From NCBI GenBank assembly GCA_964368965.1, contig CAYJDR010000012.1, forward strand, positions 1 to 54,657: a DNA stretch of 54,657 nucleotides, in the 5' to 3' direction. Origin of the DNA: CAYJDR01 sp964368965. Lineage in GTDB: Bacteria; Chrysiogenota; Deferribacteres; Deferribacterales; Mucispirillaceae. Below are positions 8,819-16,878 of this stretch, piece after piece. The position numbers and the translations under genes were made by a program. Position 1 is the stretch's first letter. Each line of letters opens with the position of its first letter. The notes below the pieces were generated by a model. The model was not told the DNA's origin. It saw only the letters and a list, made by a program, of their open reading frames with translations, and ran no database searches.

Positions 8819-8859
8819 ATAAACAGTATAAATATCAAATTAATGGGAAGTTGATTACT

Positions 8860-10251
8860 ATGATAATGAATCATGACAAATTTAAAGACGAATGCGGCGT
8901 TGTCGCAGTTTATGGCAATCCTGAAGCATCAAAACTTGCGTACCTTTGCTTATACGCACAGCAACACAGGGGCCAACAAAGTGCTGGTATTGCAGCGTCT
9001 GACGGCTCTAAAATAAAATACGTGCGCGAACACGGCTTAGTTGCAGATGTTTTCACTGAAAAAAAGCTTAAAAGCTTAGTTGGCAACATTGCAATCGGTC
9101 ATAACCGTTATCCTACTGATGGCAACTTTAGCACTACTAACCTACAACCTGTCACAGCTGAGCTACCAATTGGTGACTGTGCACTTGCATACAACGGCAA
9201 CTTGATAAACTCTGCAGAAATCAAGCGTGAGCTTATATCTAAAGGCTCAATATTCTCAACAACTACAGATTCTGAACCTATCATGCACCTATTAGCAAAA
9301 GAGCTACAAAAAAGCGATGTAGTTGATGGGCTTGCAAAGGTTATGAACGTCATTTCTGGTGCTTATTCGCTTGTGTTTATGACTGGCGACACACTTATCG
9401 CTATGCGCGACCCTAACGGAATCAGGCCACTTGCATTAGGCAAACTTAAAGGCGGCTATGTTATCGTTAGTGAAACTGTTGCACTCGACTTAATCGATGC
9501 ATCGTTCATTAGAGAAGTTGAACCAGGTGAAATGATCATCATCACGCCTGACTCTATGCGCTCTATCTTCCCATTTGGTGAAAAAGCTAAACCTGCTCCA
9601 TGTATTTTTGAGCATATATATTTCGCTAGGCCAGATTCTTATATGTTTGGCAAATATGTTTACGAAGCACGTAAAGCTTTCGGACGCACATTAGCTGAGG
9701 AACACCCTATCGACGCTGATGTTGTTATCCCCGTGCCTGACTCAGGAATAATCGCTACACTCGGCTATTCTGAAGCAAGTGGCATACCTATGGAAATGGG
9801 GCTAATACGTAACCACTACGTCGGCAGAACATTTATTGAACCTACACAAAGCATACGCGACTTTGGCGTTAAAGTTAAACTTAACCCTATCAAAAGCGTT
9901 ATCGAAGGTAAGCGTATTGTTGTTGTTGATGACTCTATCGTTAGGGGTACTACTAGCCGTAAAATTGTGAAAATGTTGCGTGACGCTGGTGCAAAAGAGA
10001 TCCACATGCGCATTTCTTCACCACCTACAATGTTCCCATGCTTCTACGGTATCGCTACACCGACTAACCGCGAACTTATTTCTAACACGCACACGATTGA
10101 CGAAGTTAGAAGCTATATCGGCGCAGACACGCTAGGCTACTTATCACACGATGGCATGCTGAACGTATTTGGCGAAAACCCTGAGTTCTGCTCAGCATGT
10201 TTTACAAATGATTACCCTGTTGACCCATCACTACTCAGGAGTAATTCATAA
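8860..10251 (+). CDS. purF: Amidophosphoribosyltransferase (first step of purine synthesis)
   Basis: 463-residue PurF, which converts PRPP and glutamine to 5-phosphoribosylamine. The start at 8860 has GGGAAG 10 nt upstream. The short propeptide MIMNHDKFKDE is then followed by the catalytic Cys12 (ECGVVAVYG), as in the Bacillus type. N-terminal glutaminase motifs include QQHRGQQSAG. The C-terminal PRTase loop is VVVDDSIVRGTTS. All four cysteines expected for a 4Fe-4S cluster appear present: PAPCIFEHIYF, MFPCFYGI, and the pair FCSACFTNDYP near the C-terminus. The isolated location outside a pur operon is notable. The next gene follows after one base. Confidence 0.96.
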   Translation: MIMNHDKFKDECGVVAVYGNPEASKLAYLCLYAQQHRGQQSAGIAASDGSKIKYVREHGLVADVFTEKKLKSLVGNIAIGHNRYPTDGNFSTTNLQPVTAELPIGDCALAYNGNLINSAEIKRELISKGSIFSTTTDSEPIMHLLAKELQKSDVVDGLAKVMNVISGAYSLVFMTGDTLIAMRDPNGIRPLALGKLKGGYVIVSETVALDLIDASFIREVEPGEMIIITPDSMRSIFPFGEKAKPAPCIFEHIYFARPDSYMFGKYVYEARKAFGRTLAEEHPIDADVVIPVPDSGIIATLGYSEASGIPMEMGLIRNHYVGRTFIEPTQSIRDFGVKVKLNPIKSVIEGKRIVVVDDSIVRGTTSRKIVKMLRDAGAKEIHMRISSPPTMFPCFYGIATPTNRELISNTHTIDEVRSYIGADTLGYLSHDGMLNVFGENPEFCSACFTNDYPVDPSLLRSNS

Positions 10252-10252
10252 C

Positions 10253-10927
10253 ATGAAAAAACTGCTACTAACATTATTAATAACAATAACAGCGACATCT
10301 AGCTTCGCACAATCAGAAAATGATAAATATCCAAAAAGTGTTGGCTATGCTGAAAGTATCGGCATGGTTGGCGCATATATGAACTTGCCTGAGTTCACAA
10401 GCAGCAAATACTCAAATGGGCAGCCACGTGGTGGCGCTATGGTTTATTTCAACCTGTTCAATGAAATATGGGGAAATGTTGCGTTCGGTATCAATGCTGA
10501 ATATCGCTCAGTAGAGCATAAACACGACTCAAACGGTTATAACTTCGACGCTAAGTTAGACATGTTACCAACGTCTGTAAACGTTGCATATATGACAGCG
10601 TCTGACCTTGTGAACGCATGGGCTGGTATCGGTTTCACTTACGCAACATACTCATATAAAGTTGACAGCGGCACACTAACAAACGGCGCAACAACTACAA
10701 ACTATAGCTCGCAAGGTAGCGATTCTGGCTCGGTTTATGGGTTTGATGCTTTCGTCGGTGCTGAATATATGTTTACTGAAAGTGGTAACCTTGGAATATT
10801 TTTAGAATTTAGATATAGCATGCTTGGCGATGTAAAAGTTTCTAACGACATACTTGGAACAAGCGTAAATCAAGAAATCCCACTCGATAACTTTCGATAT
10901 GCACTTGGTATCTCATACCATTTCTAA
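10253..10927 (+). CDS. Outer-membrane beta-barrel protein
   Basis: 224 residues with a clear signal peptide (MKKLLLTLLITITATSSFAQ|S) and alternating beta-strand patterns (WGNVAFGINAEYRS, VNAWAGIGFTYATYSY, GNLGIFLEFRYSML). It ends YALGISYHF, a C-terminal aromatic signal typical of proteins inserted by the BAM complex. The start at 10253 has AGGAG upstream. It follows purF with a one-base gap, so the two are probably co-transcribed up to the terminator at 10934. It resembles small OmpW/OmpA-like eight-stranded barrels; the function is unknown. Confidence 0.82.
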   Translation: MKKLLLTLLITITATSSFAQSENDKYPKSVGYAESIGMVGAYMNLPEFTSSKYSNGQPRGGAMVYFNLFNEIWGNVAFGINAEYRSVEHKHDSNGYNFDAKLDMLPTSVNVAYMTASDLVNAWAGIGFTYATYSYKVDSGTLTNGATTTNYSSQGSDSGSVYGFDAFVGAEYMFTESGNLGIFLEFRYSMLGDVKVSNDILGTSVNQEIPLDNFRYALGISYHF

Positions 10928-10933
10928 TAACTT

Positions 10934-10961
10934 AGGTAGCCTTAAACAGCTACCTTTTTTT
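10934..10961 (+). terminator. Terminator of purF–beta-barrel unit
   Basis: AGGTAGC (10934-10940), an 8-nt loop, GCTACCT (10949-10955), then seven Ts. The right arm contains the stop codon of the convergent gene at 10950. Confidence 0.9.
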
Positions 10962-11807
10962 ATTTAAACTATAAAGCGTTGCAAAAAACGTAGGCGATAT
11001 ATATGTAAAGTTTGCTGGCAACCCACATTTAAAACCAACAGCATAGTCACCACCAGCTTCAAATATGTTTTTTTCATTCTGTTCCTCACCTATCATTTGC
11101 GAATATACAACCCTGCCATATACACTATAGCCACGCATTAATAAATGCACCCACAGCGCCATATATTGCATTGTTGTAACGTATTTATCCTCACACAATA
11201 TAAACGCTCTGCACCCTTTACGCTTAGGTATATCAAGTGACTTCACATCGCTACTAGCAGATACTAAAATATCACCGCCAGTGCCAACTTTTGCATTTTC
11301 GCGCACTGCGCCTTTCATAAATACATTAGCGTTTCTATCACTCTGTTTTTGTTTATCTGTGAATAATTCTATAGTTGGAATTTCCTTTTGTTTATAATAC
11401 ATTACTTGGTAATTTAACAGCATCGTAATAACCGTTGGTACGATTAAAAAACCATCGATAGCACTAGCATTCAACACAGCAAGAAAAAGCATCGCGCACG
11501 CATAAGCATATGTAGTAACTGCAACCCAGCGCTTGCCAGAACGCACTGACGCTATCAAAAAAACAGGCGTGAATATTGCAAAATAAACTGCAAACACATT
11601 ATGAGTTATAAACGACATTACAGCAACATAAGCCACCAATGGCACAAGCTCTGCCGACATCCACCTAACGCCAAGTGATACTGCAACAGGAGTTAAAAAA
11701 ACGAATAAACAAAACAATATAGGAATATCCAGCTCGGCAACAACAACATAAAAACACAGCACCGAAATTAACAACATCCTTAGAAACAACTTGCATTCAG
11801 GGCACAT
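10950..11807 (-). CDS. Hypothetical membrane protein with C-terminal cytoplasmic domain
   Basis: 285-residue protein I do not recognise. Starting at MCPECKLF (11807), preceded by the strong site GAGGAG, it has a CPxC pair at the extreme N-terminus and about six membrane helices up to residue ~150. A hydrophilic domain follows (FILCEDKYVTTMQYMALWVHLLMRGYSVYGRVVYS) that ends FTYISPTFFATLYSLNKKR. The soluble part reads like a fused sensor or nucleotide-type fold but carries no motif I can name. Its stop codon lies within the convergent terminator stem. Confidence 0.65.
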   Translation of the reverse strand: MCPECKLFLRMLLISVLCFYVVVAELDIPILFCLFVFLTPVAVSLGVRWMSAELVPLVAYVAVMSFITHNVFAVYFAIFTPVFLIASVRSGKRWVAVTTYAYACAMLFLAVLNASAIDGFLIVPTVITMLLNYQVMYYKQKEIPTIELFTDKQKQSDRNANVFMKGAVRENAKVGTGGDILVSASSDVKSLDIPKRKGCRAFILCEDKYVTTMQYMALWVHLLMRGYSVYGRVVYSQMIGEEQNEKNIFEAGGDYAVGFKCGLPANFTYISPTFFATLYSLNKKR

Positions 11808-11909
11808 TTTGAACTCCTCTCTGTTACGGCTATAATTATTTTTATATTTTTTTTGCAAAATAATAAAGTTTTATTTTCATTTTTCAATAATTTATGCTAG
11901 TATCGTTTT

Positions 11910-12719
11910 ATGATTACTTTAATGACACTTACAAACAACAATGAATATGCAGACAGAGTGGCAGTTTTTTGTGAACGTGAGAACATGAAACATGTTATAG
12001 CTCAATCACTTAGCGAAATAACCACTAACACAGCTGCACTCCTTTTAACAGACTACAAGCTCACTAAAGAAGAGATTTCTGTTATACCGATGCCAGCTTG
12101 CATAATTGATGATGAAATTGCATTTCCATTCCATTTCCATCTTCAAACAAAGTTTTCTGATGTGTCACTTAGGTTTCTACTTGATAGCGTTCTACACGAA
12201 ATTCAAGCAAAGGTTTACGAACACGCTATATCACCTGTCAAAATTGACAAAGAATATGTTGTCCGTGGCGAATTTTACGACATTGACAGAGTTGTTCACA
12301 CTATCACACGTGATCTTATTTATTTCTTCACTTTCTCAGAACTTGAAAAAATTAGAACTGGCATCTCCGAGATACTAACAAACGCTATCGAACATGGCAA
12401 CTTAAACATCTCTGGTGAAGAAAAGCAAGAAGCTACTGAAAATAGCACATACTACGAACTAATCAACGAAAGAATGAAAGTTGAAGAATACGCTAAAAGA
12501 ATAGTTAAACTTGCTATCAAATATGATCAAGATGAACTCACAGTCAAAATATGTGACGAAGGCAAAGGCTTCGACACTAACGACTTACCTGACCCTACTT
12601 CACCAGACGCACTACTTAAACTTCATGGGCGTGGTGTATTTATTTCTAAAATGTACTTCGATGAACTCACCTACAACGAAAAAGGTAACGAAGCTACACT
12701 TTATAAAAAAAGAAAGTAG
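11910..12719 (+). CDS. RsbW-like ATP-binding protein (anti-sigma / serine kinase type)
   Basis: 269 residues. The N-terminal ~100 residues look like a degenerate receiver (LLLTDYKL in place of a phospho-acceptor loop). From about residue 115 there is a GHKL ATPase domain of the HATPase_c_2 (RsbW/SpoIIAB) type: N box EILTNAIEHGN with N158, G1 box CDEGKGFD with D216, and a HGRGVFISK loop at about 239-247. A charged insertion of ~30 residues (about 166-195) splits the ATPase domain. Members bind sigma factors or phosphorylate STAS anti-anti-sigma proteins. Neither partner is visible nearby. No ribosome site precedes the ATG; initiation at the ATG 12 nt downstream is possible. Confidence 0.82.
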   Translation: MITLMTLTNNNEYADRVAVFCERENMKHVIAQSLSEITTNTAALLLTDYKLTKEEISVIPMPACIIDDEIAFPFHFHLQTKFSDVSLRFLLDSVLHEIQAKVYEHAISPVKIDKEYVVRGEFYDIDRVVHTITRDLIYFFTFSELEKIRTGISEILTNAIEHGNLNISGEEKQEATENSTYYELINERMKVEEYAKRIVKLAIKYDQDELTVKICDEGKGFDTNDLPDPTSPDALLKLHGRGVFISKMYFDELTYNEKGNEATLYKKRK

Positions 12720-12757
12720 AAAAACTTATATCCCCCTTCACAATTTTAAACCATATG

Positions 12758-12785
12758 TTGATATAATATCTTTGCGTGCTATAAT
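12758..12785 (+). promoter_or_regulatory. Sigma-70-like promoter for mazG
   Basis: TTGATA (12758-12763), a 16-nt spacer and a perfect TATAAT (12780-12785), 33 nt before the mazG ATG. Confidence 0.65.
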
Positions 12786-12817
12786 AGGCATAGCAAAACT
12801 TTATAGCGAGGTTCTAT

Positions 12818-13594
12818 ATGAAAGAGTTTGATAGACTAGTCGAAATAGTTAAAACATTGCGCTCCGAAAACGGTTGCCCGTGGGACAGAGAGCAAACACT
12901 CTACAGCCTTAAAAACGCAATGATTGAAGAAGCGCACGAACTATTACACGCACTTGATGCAAAAGATATACCAAACATCGAGGAAGAACTAGGTGATTTA
13001 TTGTTGCACATCGTTATGCATGCAGATATCGCTGAAAGTGATGGACTTTTCAAGTTAGAAGACGTCATCAATGGCTTGAACAATAAGCTTGTGCGTAGGC
13101 ACCCTCACGTTTTTGGTGAAGAAGAAATAACAGCAGTAAACGACGTCATCGACCGCTGGGCAGAGATTAAAAAACAGGAAAAACAAAACAACCCTAGCAC
13201 ATCTATACTAGACAATATCCCACACTCGCTACCATCGCTATCAAAAGCACAGAAAATACAAAAACGTGCGTCAAAAGTTGGCTTCGACTGGGAAAATGTT
13301 GAAGGAATTTTCGACAAACTATCAGAAGAAATTGAGGAACTAAAACAAGCCTATTCAAATAAAGATAAACATAATATCCAAGAAGAAATAGGTGATATGT
13401 TGTTTGTTATCACGAACTTAGCATCACACATGAAAGTAGACGCTGACGAGTCGCTACGTGGCACTATCACAAAGTTCAAAAAGCGCTTCTCACACATTGA
13501 GCAAACACTTAATGAACGCGGCGAACAGCTCGAGGACACACACATAGACATATTAGAAGAACTGTGGATCGAAGCGAAAAAGAACGAATACTAA
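12818..13594 (+). CDS. mazG: Nucleoside triphosphate pyrophosphohydrolase MazG
   Basis: 258-residue full-length MazG that hydrolyses non-canonical or excess NTPs to NMP and PPi. Two tandem MazG domains are visible. The first has NGCPWDREQTL, the metal-binding EEAHEL and EELGDLL motifs (about 20-60) and RRHPHVFGE. The second has KVGFDWENVEG, EEIEELKQA and EEIGDMLF. GAGG precedes the ATG. It has its own promoter and is convergent with ygiQ, with a 4-nt gap. Confidence 0.95.
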   Translation: MKEFDRLVEIVKTLRSENGCPWDREQTLYSLKNAMIEEAHELLHALDAKDIPNIEEELGDLLLHIVMHADIAESDGLFKLEDVINGLNNKLVRRHPHVFGEEEITAVNDVIDRWAEIKKQEKQNNPSTSILDNIPHSLPSLSKAQKIQKRASKVGFDWENVEGIFDKLSEEIEELKQAYSNKDKHNIQEEIGDMLFVITNLASHMKVDADESLRGTITKFKKRFSHIEQTLNERGEQLEDTHIDILEELWIEAKKNEY

Positions 13595-13598
13595 CCCA

Positions 13599-15368
13599 CT
13601 ATTTCTTAAAACGGGATTTATTAAATTTTTGCGCACTAGGCTTGCTTGGTGCGCTATTAAATTTACCTTTATAGCCACCGCCTTGTGTTGCACCATGTTT
13701 ATATGTTAGCACATCTTTTTGTGCCTCTTTCTCTCGCTGAGATTTTTCAACGAATATACTACGACCATTAATATCAAAGCCTGTATAGTATGCGCACGTC
13801 GCCCATGTTGAAGGCGTTGGCGTAAATATTTGCACTTGTTCTGGCACAAGTTTTAGTTTTTCATCTATATATTTACGTGTGTTTTTTGCACTTGCATTAT
13901 CGCTTGCAGGGTGTGCCACCATAAAGTAATAAGTTAGATAACAAGGCTTATCAGCTTCACTGCAAGCATCTTTATATATCTTTAAAAAATTATCTAGCAC
14001 TTCTGTGTTAGGTTTGCGCATCGCATTTAGCGTTCTCACATCTGCACTTTCTGGCGCTAACTTTAACTGCCCAGACACATGCGATTTCGCAACAGCATTA
14101 ACATACTCACGACCAGCAGTTTTATCAGCAACTATTATATCATAACGCAACCCAGATGAAGCAAACACATGCTTAATACCTTTGCTTGCTTTCGCATCTT
14201 TCAACAAACTAATCAGCGGCTTGTGGCTAATATCCATTGACGGACAAACTGTAGGGTATAAACACTGTTTATCCTTACATGCGCCATGCTTCTGCATTTT
14301 CGCACACTTCATACCGTACATATTACCCGTTGCACCGCCGATATCGCTAATAACACCCCTAAACTTTTTATGCTCAGACATATCGCTAATTTCTTTCAGT
14401 ATCGACTCTTTACTACGTGAAACAACATGCCTACCCTGATGAACCGATATAGCACAAAATGCGCAACTGCCGAAACAACCCCTATGGCTAGTGATAGAAA
14501 ACCTAATAGTATCAACAGCTTTCACAACTCCTTCTACAAGGCTATGCACACTGCGTTCATACTCTAAGTTGTTTACTTCGTCTAACAGCTCTTGTGTAAC
14601 TAACCAAGGCTTATTTTGCACAAGGTATCTATCCAATGTTTTTTGCACTATAGTTGATGATGAAATTGGGTCACAGTTTTCGCTAAATGTTTTGAACATT
14701 TCATAAAATTTTGCTTTATCGCTAGCTACTTCCTCAAAGCTAGGTAGCTCTTTTGCACCTTTCGGAATTTCTTTTGATATATAGCATACTCCATCAACAT
14801 TTCGCCAATCGTTGCCGCTCTTAATTGCGTTTGCAACATCTAGTATGCTTTTTTCGCCGTTGCCATATATTATGCCGTCTGCTTTCGCATCAAACAGCAC
14901 GCTTTTACGCACTTTATCTGTCTTTTGGTCATAGTGGGCGATACGCCTAAGGCTTGCTTCGATACCGCCTAAAAATATCGGTTTCTTTTCTGCCGAATAT
15001 CGCTTGATAAGCCCTGTGTATACTATTGTTGCCCTATCTGGCCTGCGGTTGTTCACACCAGCTGGTGTAAAATCACAAGACTTTCTAGGCTTCATTGTAG
15101 CTGTATAGTTTGCAACCATCGAGTCAACACAACCAGCGCTAACACCCCAAAATAATTCTGGCTCACCTAAACGCATGATGTCATCAGCGCTATCAATATC
15201 TGGCTGTGCAATCACACCAACACGAAACCCCTTTGATACTAGATATTTACCTAAAAGCGCAACACCATTAAATGGTGAATCTATGTAAGCATCGCCAGAA
15301 ACAAGTATAACATCAAGCTTTTGCCATCCTAGCGCTTTCATTTCAGTAGTTGATATAGGTAAAAACAA
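13599..15368 (-). CDS. ygiQ: YgiQ family radical SAM protein
   Basis: 589-residue UPF0313/YgiQ radical SAM protein of uncertain substrate. The radical SAM cysteines are in GCFGSCAFCAI (CX3CX2C, about residue 300). The N-terminal part FLPISTTEMKALGW and VSGDAYIDSPFNGVALLGKYL matches the family. Initiation is at TTG: GAGG lies 8 nt upstream, and the residues FLPIS between it and the next Met are conserved in YgiQ (FLPMS), which favours the TTG. The C-terminus has a basic low-complexity tail. A second set of cysteines (CAKMQKHGACKDKQCLYPTVC) is characteristic of the family. Confidence 0.93.
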   Translation of the reverse strand: MFLPISTTEMKALGWQKLDVILVSGDAYIDSPFNGVALLGKYLVSKGFRVGVIAQPDIDSADDIMRLGEPELFWGVSAGCVDSMVANYTATMKPRKSCDFTPAGVNNRRPDRATIVYTGLIKRYSAEKKPIFLGGIEASLRRIAHYDQKTDKVRKSVLFDAKADGIIYGNGEKSILDVANAIKSGNDWRNVDGVCYISKEIPKGAKELPSFEEVASDKAKFYEMFKTFSENCDPISSSTIVQKTLDRYLVQNKPWLVTQELLDEVNNLEYERSVHSLVEGVVKAVDTIRFSITSHRGCFGSCAFCAISVHQGRHVVSRSKESILKEISDMSEHKKFRGVISDIGGATGNMYGMKCAKMQKHGACKDKQCLYPTVCPSMDISHKPLISLLKDAKASKGIKHVFASSGLRYDIIVADKTAGREYVNAVAKSHVSGQLKLAPESADVRTLNAMRKPNTEVLDNFLKIYKDACSEADKPCYLTYYFMVAHPASDNASAKNTRKYIDEKLKLVPEQVQIFTPTPSTWATCAYYTGFDINGRSIFVEKSQREKEAQKDVLTYKHGATQGGGYKGKFNSAPSKPSAQKFNKSRFKK

Positions 15369-15422
15369 TTTAGTATCCTCGAAAAATATTGATAATAGAT
15401 AACTTACGTTATATTATAAATT

Positions 15423-16097
15423 ATGCAAGAAATAATTTACACAATCACACGAAAAAAACGCAAAACAGCTATGATAAAAGTTGAACCTAGCGGCAACGTA
15501 GTTATAAGCGTTCCTTTAAGCTGGAGCGCTAGCGACATCAACATGCTGATAAACAAAAAGAAAAGCTGGATAACAAATACTGTGCAATCAGTGCTATCAA
15601 AAGTCAACAAGCAACCGACAATCCCTGCAAACCACATATATTATAGAGGTGCGTTATATAAATTTATACGCAAAGCTGGGTTGGCTAAAGAATACATAAT
15701 AGATGATAGCAAACAAACAATAACCGCAAGCATAGACCTGCTAAAAAGTAGCGAACAGCAAAAATTTTACAGGGCGCAAGCAAAATTCCTAATACCTGCA
15801 ATGGTATATAAACTCGCAAAGGAACTTAACTTAAACGTCAAAAATGTACGTGTTGGACATGCTAAAAAACTCTATGGCTCATACAGTTTGAATAATATAA
15901 TGATTACAGAGCGATTAATCCTTGCGCCACAATCAGTTATAAACAGCGTAATATATCACGAGCTTGCACACATCACGCACGCTAACCACTCGAAAAGCTT
16001 TTACAATTTGCTATATAAATACTGCCCAAAGTATGATATACATAATAAGTGGTTGCAAAATAACGGATATTTCATATCAACGCTATTCTATGACTAA
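15423..16097 (+). CDS. YgjP/DUF45-type metallopeptidase-like protein
   Basis: 224 residues with the zinc motif HELAH (VIYHELAHITHANHSKSFY) at about 178-196 and the family pattern KKLYGSYSLNNIMITERLILAP before it. This places it in the YgjP-like (M48-related, DUF45) family. The physiological role is unsettled; a nucleotide pyrophosphatase activity has been proposed for the E. coli member, from memory. Divergent from ygiQ across a 54-bp gap that must hold both promoters. Confidence 0.85.
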   Translation: MQEIIYTITRKKRKTAMIKVEPSGNVVISVPLSWSASDINMLINKKKSWITNTVQSVLSKVNKQPTIPANHIYYRGALYKFIRKAGLAKEYIIDDSKQTITASIDLLKSSEQQKFYRAQAKFLIPAMVYKLAKELNLNVKNVRVGHAKKLYGSYSLNNIMITERLILAPQSVINSVIYHELAHITHANHSKSFYNLLYKYCPKYDIHNKWLQNNGYFISTLFYD

Positions 16098-16102
16098 AAA
16101 AC

Positions 16103-16149
16103 TGTGCAAACTTTGCACACCATTTGCACAGTTGCACAACAACTGCACA
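16103..16149. repeat. Cluster of TGCACA operator-like repeats upstream of sigma-54-type promoter
   Basis: A palindrome with 8-bp perfect arms and one central base, TGTGCAAAcTTTGCACA (16103-16119), is followed by three more direct TGCACA copies at 16125, 16133 and 16144. Steps between copies are 11, 8 and 11 nt, so several fall on the same DNA face. The cluster lies about 54 bp or more upstream of the -24 element at 16203, the usual placement for enhancer sites of a sigma-54 activator. I do not recognise the binding protein. Confidence 0.65.
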
Positions 16150-16202
16150 AATTATATTTTATTTTATTCTTTATTATCAACAATTTAACTTTTGGCACAC
16201 TT

Positions 16203-16218
16203 TGGCACGGTATGTGCT
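16203..16218 (+). promoter_or_regulatory. Sigma-54 (RpoN) -24/-12 promoter
   Basis: TGGCACGGTATGTGCT fits the consensus TGGCACGN4TTGCW in all but one position, with the correct GG-to-GC spacing. The expected transcript start, near 16228, leaves a ~40-nt leader that includes GGAGGA before the ATG at 16270. A second TTTGGCAC 10 nt upstream has the wrong spacing. Confidence 0.7.
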
Positions 16219-16269
16219 ACTTATAGGGCGTAAGGAACATCAAATAACTAAACTAATCGGAGGAAGATT

Positions 16270-16740
16270 ATGAAAAAGTTTCTAGCATTATTAACAGTTG
16301 CATCATTTATGGCAATAGGCACAGCTGCTTATGCACAACAAGGCAACGGAATGGGCGCAGGTCAAGGCTATGGCATTGGTGCAGCACAAGGCGATAACTA
16401 CACTTGCCCATGTGGTATGCAAGGTAAAGGTATGCGTGGTCACGGTATGAAAGGTCATGGTATGCATGGCATGCGTGGACAAGGCAGACAACAACAAGAA
16501 GCACCTACAGTAACATCTGTAGAGCAAGCTGCTGAAATTGCAAAAACTGCAATTGCTGAGAAATTTAAAGGCTACACAGTTGGCGATGTTACTGCACACG
16601 AAGGCAGACGCGGACAAACTGGCTATACTGTTGAAGCTACAGATGCAAGCGGCAACCAGTTCGTATTCATGGTTAACCCATGGGGTCAAGTTAGAGGTCC
16701 ATTACCTATAGACGCTTTAAACGCTTTACAAGCAAAGTAA
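16270..16740 (+). CDS. Secreted Gly/Met/His-rich protein with PepSY-like C-terminal domain
   Basis: 156 residues. A signal peptide covers 1-22 (…GTAAYAQ|Q). Next comes a Gly/Met/His segment with repeated GMxGHG units and a CPCGM motif (about 24-75), likely able to bind soft metals such as copper or zinc. The C-terminal ~80 residues (VTSVEQAAEIAKTAIAEKFKGYTVGDV…QFVFMVNPWGQVRGPLP) look like a PepSY-type domain. GGAGGA precedes the ATG. A sigma-54-type promoter and operator array lie upstream and a strong terminator follows, so it is a single-gene regulated unit. The layout recalls zraP (sigma-54-controlled periplasmic metal-binding protein), but the sequence is not ZraP. Confidence 0.78.
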   Translation: MKKFLALLTVASFMAIGTAAYAQQGNGMGAGQGYGIGAAQGDNYTCPCGMQGKGMRGHGMKGHGMHGMRGQGRQQQEAPTVTSVEQAAEIAKTAIAEKFKGYTVGDVTAHEGRRGQTGYTVEATDASGNQFVFMVNPWGQVRGPLPIDALNALQAK

Positions 16741-16768
16741 TAACATACATATCATCTCTTCTCATGGT

Positions 16769-16800
16769 AAGGCGGGGCTTCGGCTCCGCTTTATTTTTTT
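16769..16800 (+). terminator. Rho-independent terminator with UUCG tetraloop
   Basis: A 10-bp stem (two G-U pairs) closes a TTCG loop at 16779-16782 and is followed by TTATTTTTTT. It ends the transcript of the secreted protein. Confidence 0.92.
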
Positions 16801-16878
16801 GCACTTTTTTCTTGTGTTCTTCCTCATTTGCTAGTAAGTTTATTAAGATGTTATTATTTTTATATAGAGGGGATGTTT

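Noticed and set aside
8791..8859. Longer purF reading from TTG at 8791
   Set aside because: The TTG lies in the -35 box of a good promoter and the added residues (VVKCIINKQYKYQ…) would displace the catalytic cysteine far from the processed N-terminus.
16191..16208. Upstream TTTGGCACAC…GGCAC as a second sigma-54 site
   Set aside because: The GG-to-GC spacing is one base short; sigma-54 promoters do not tolerate that. The next register (16203-16218) fits properly.
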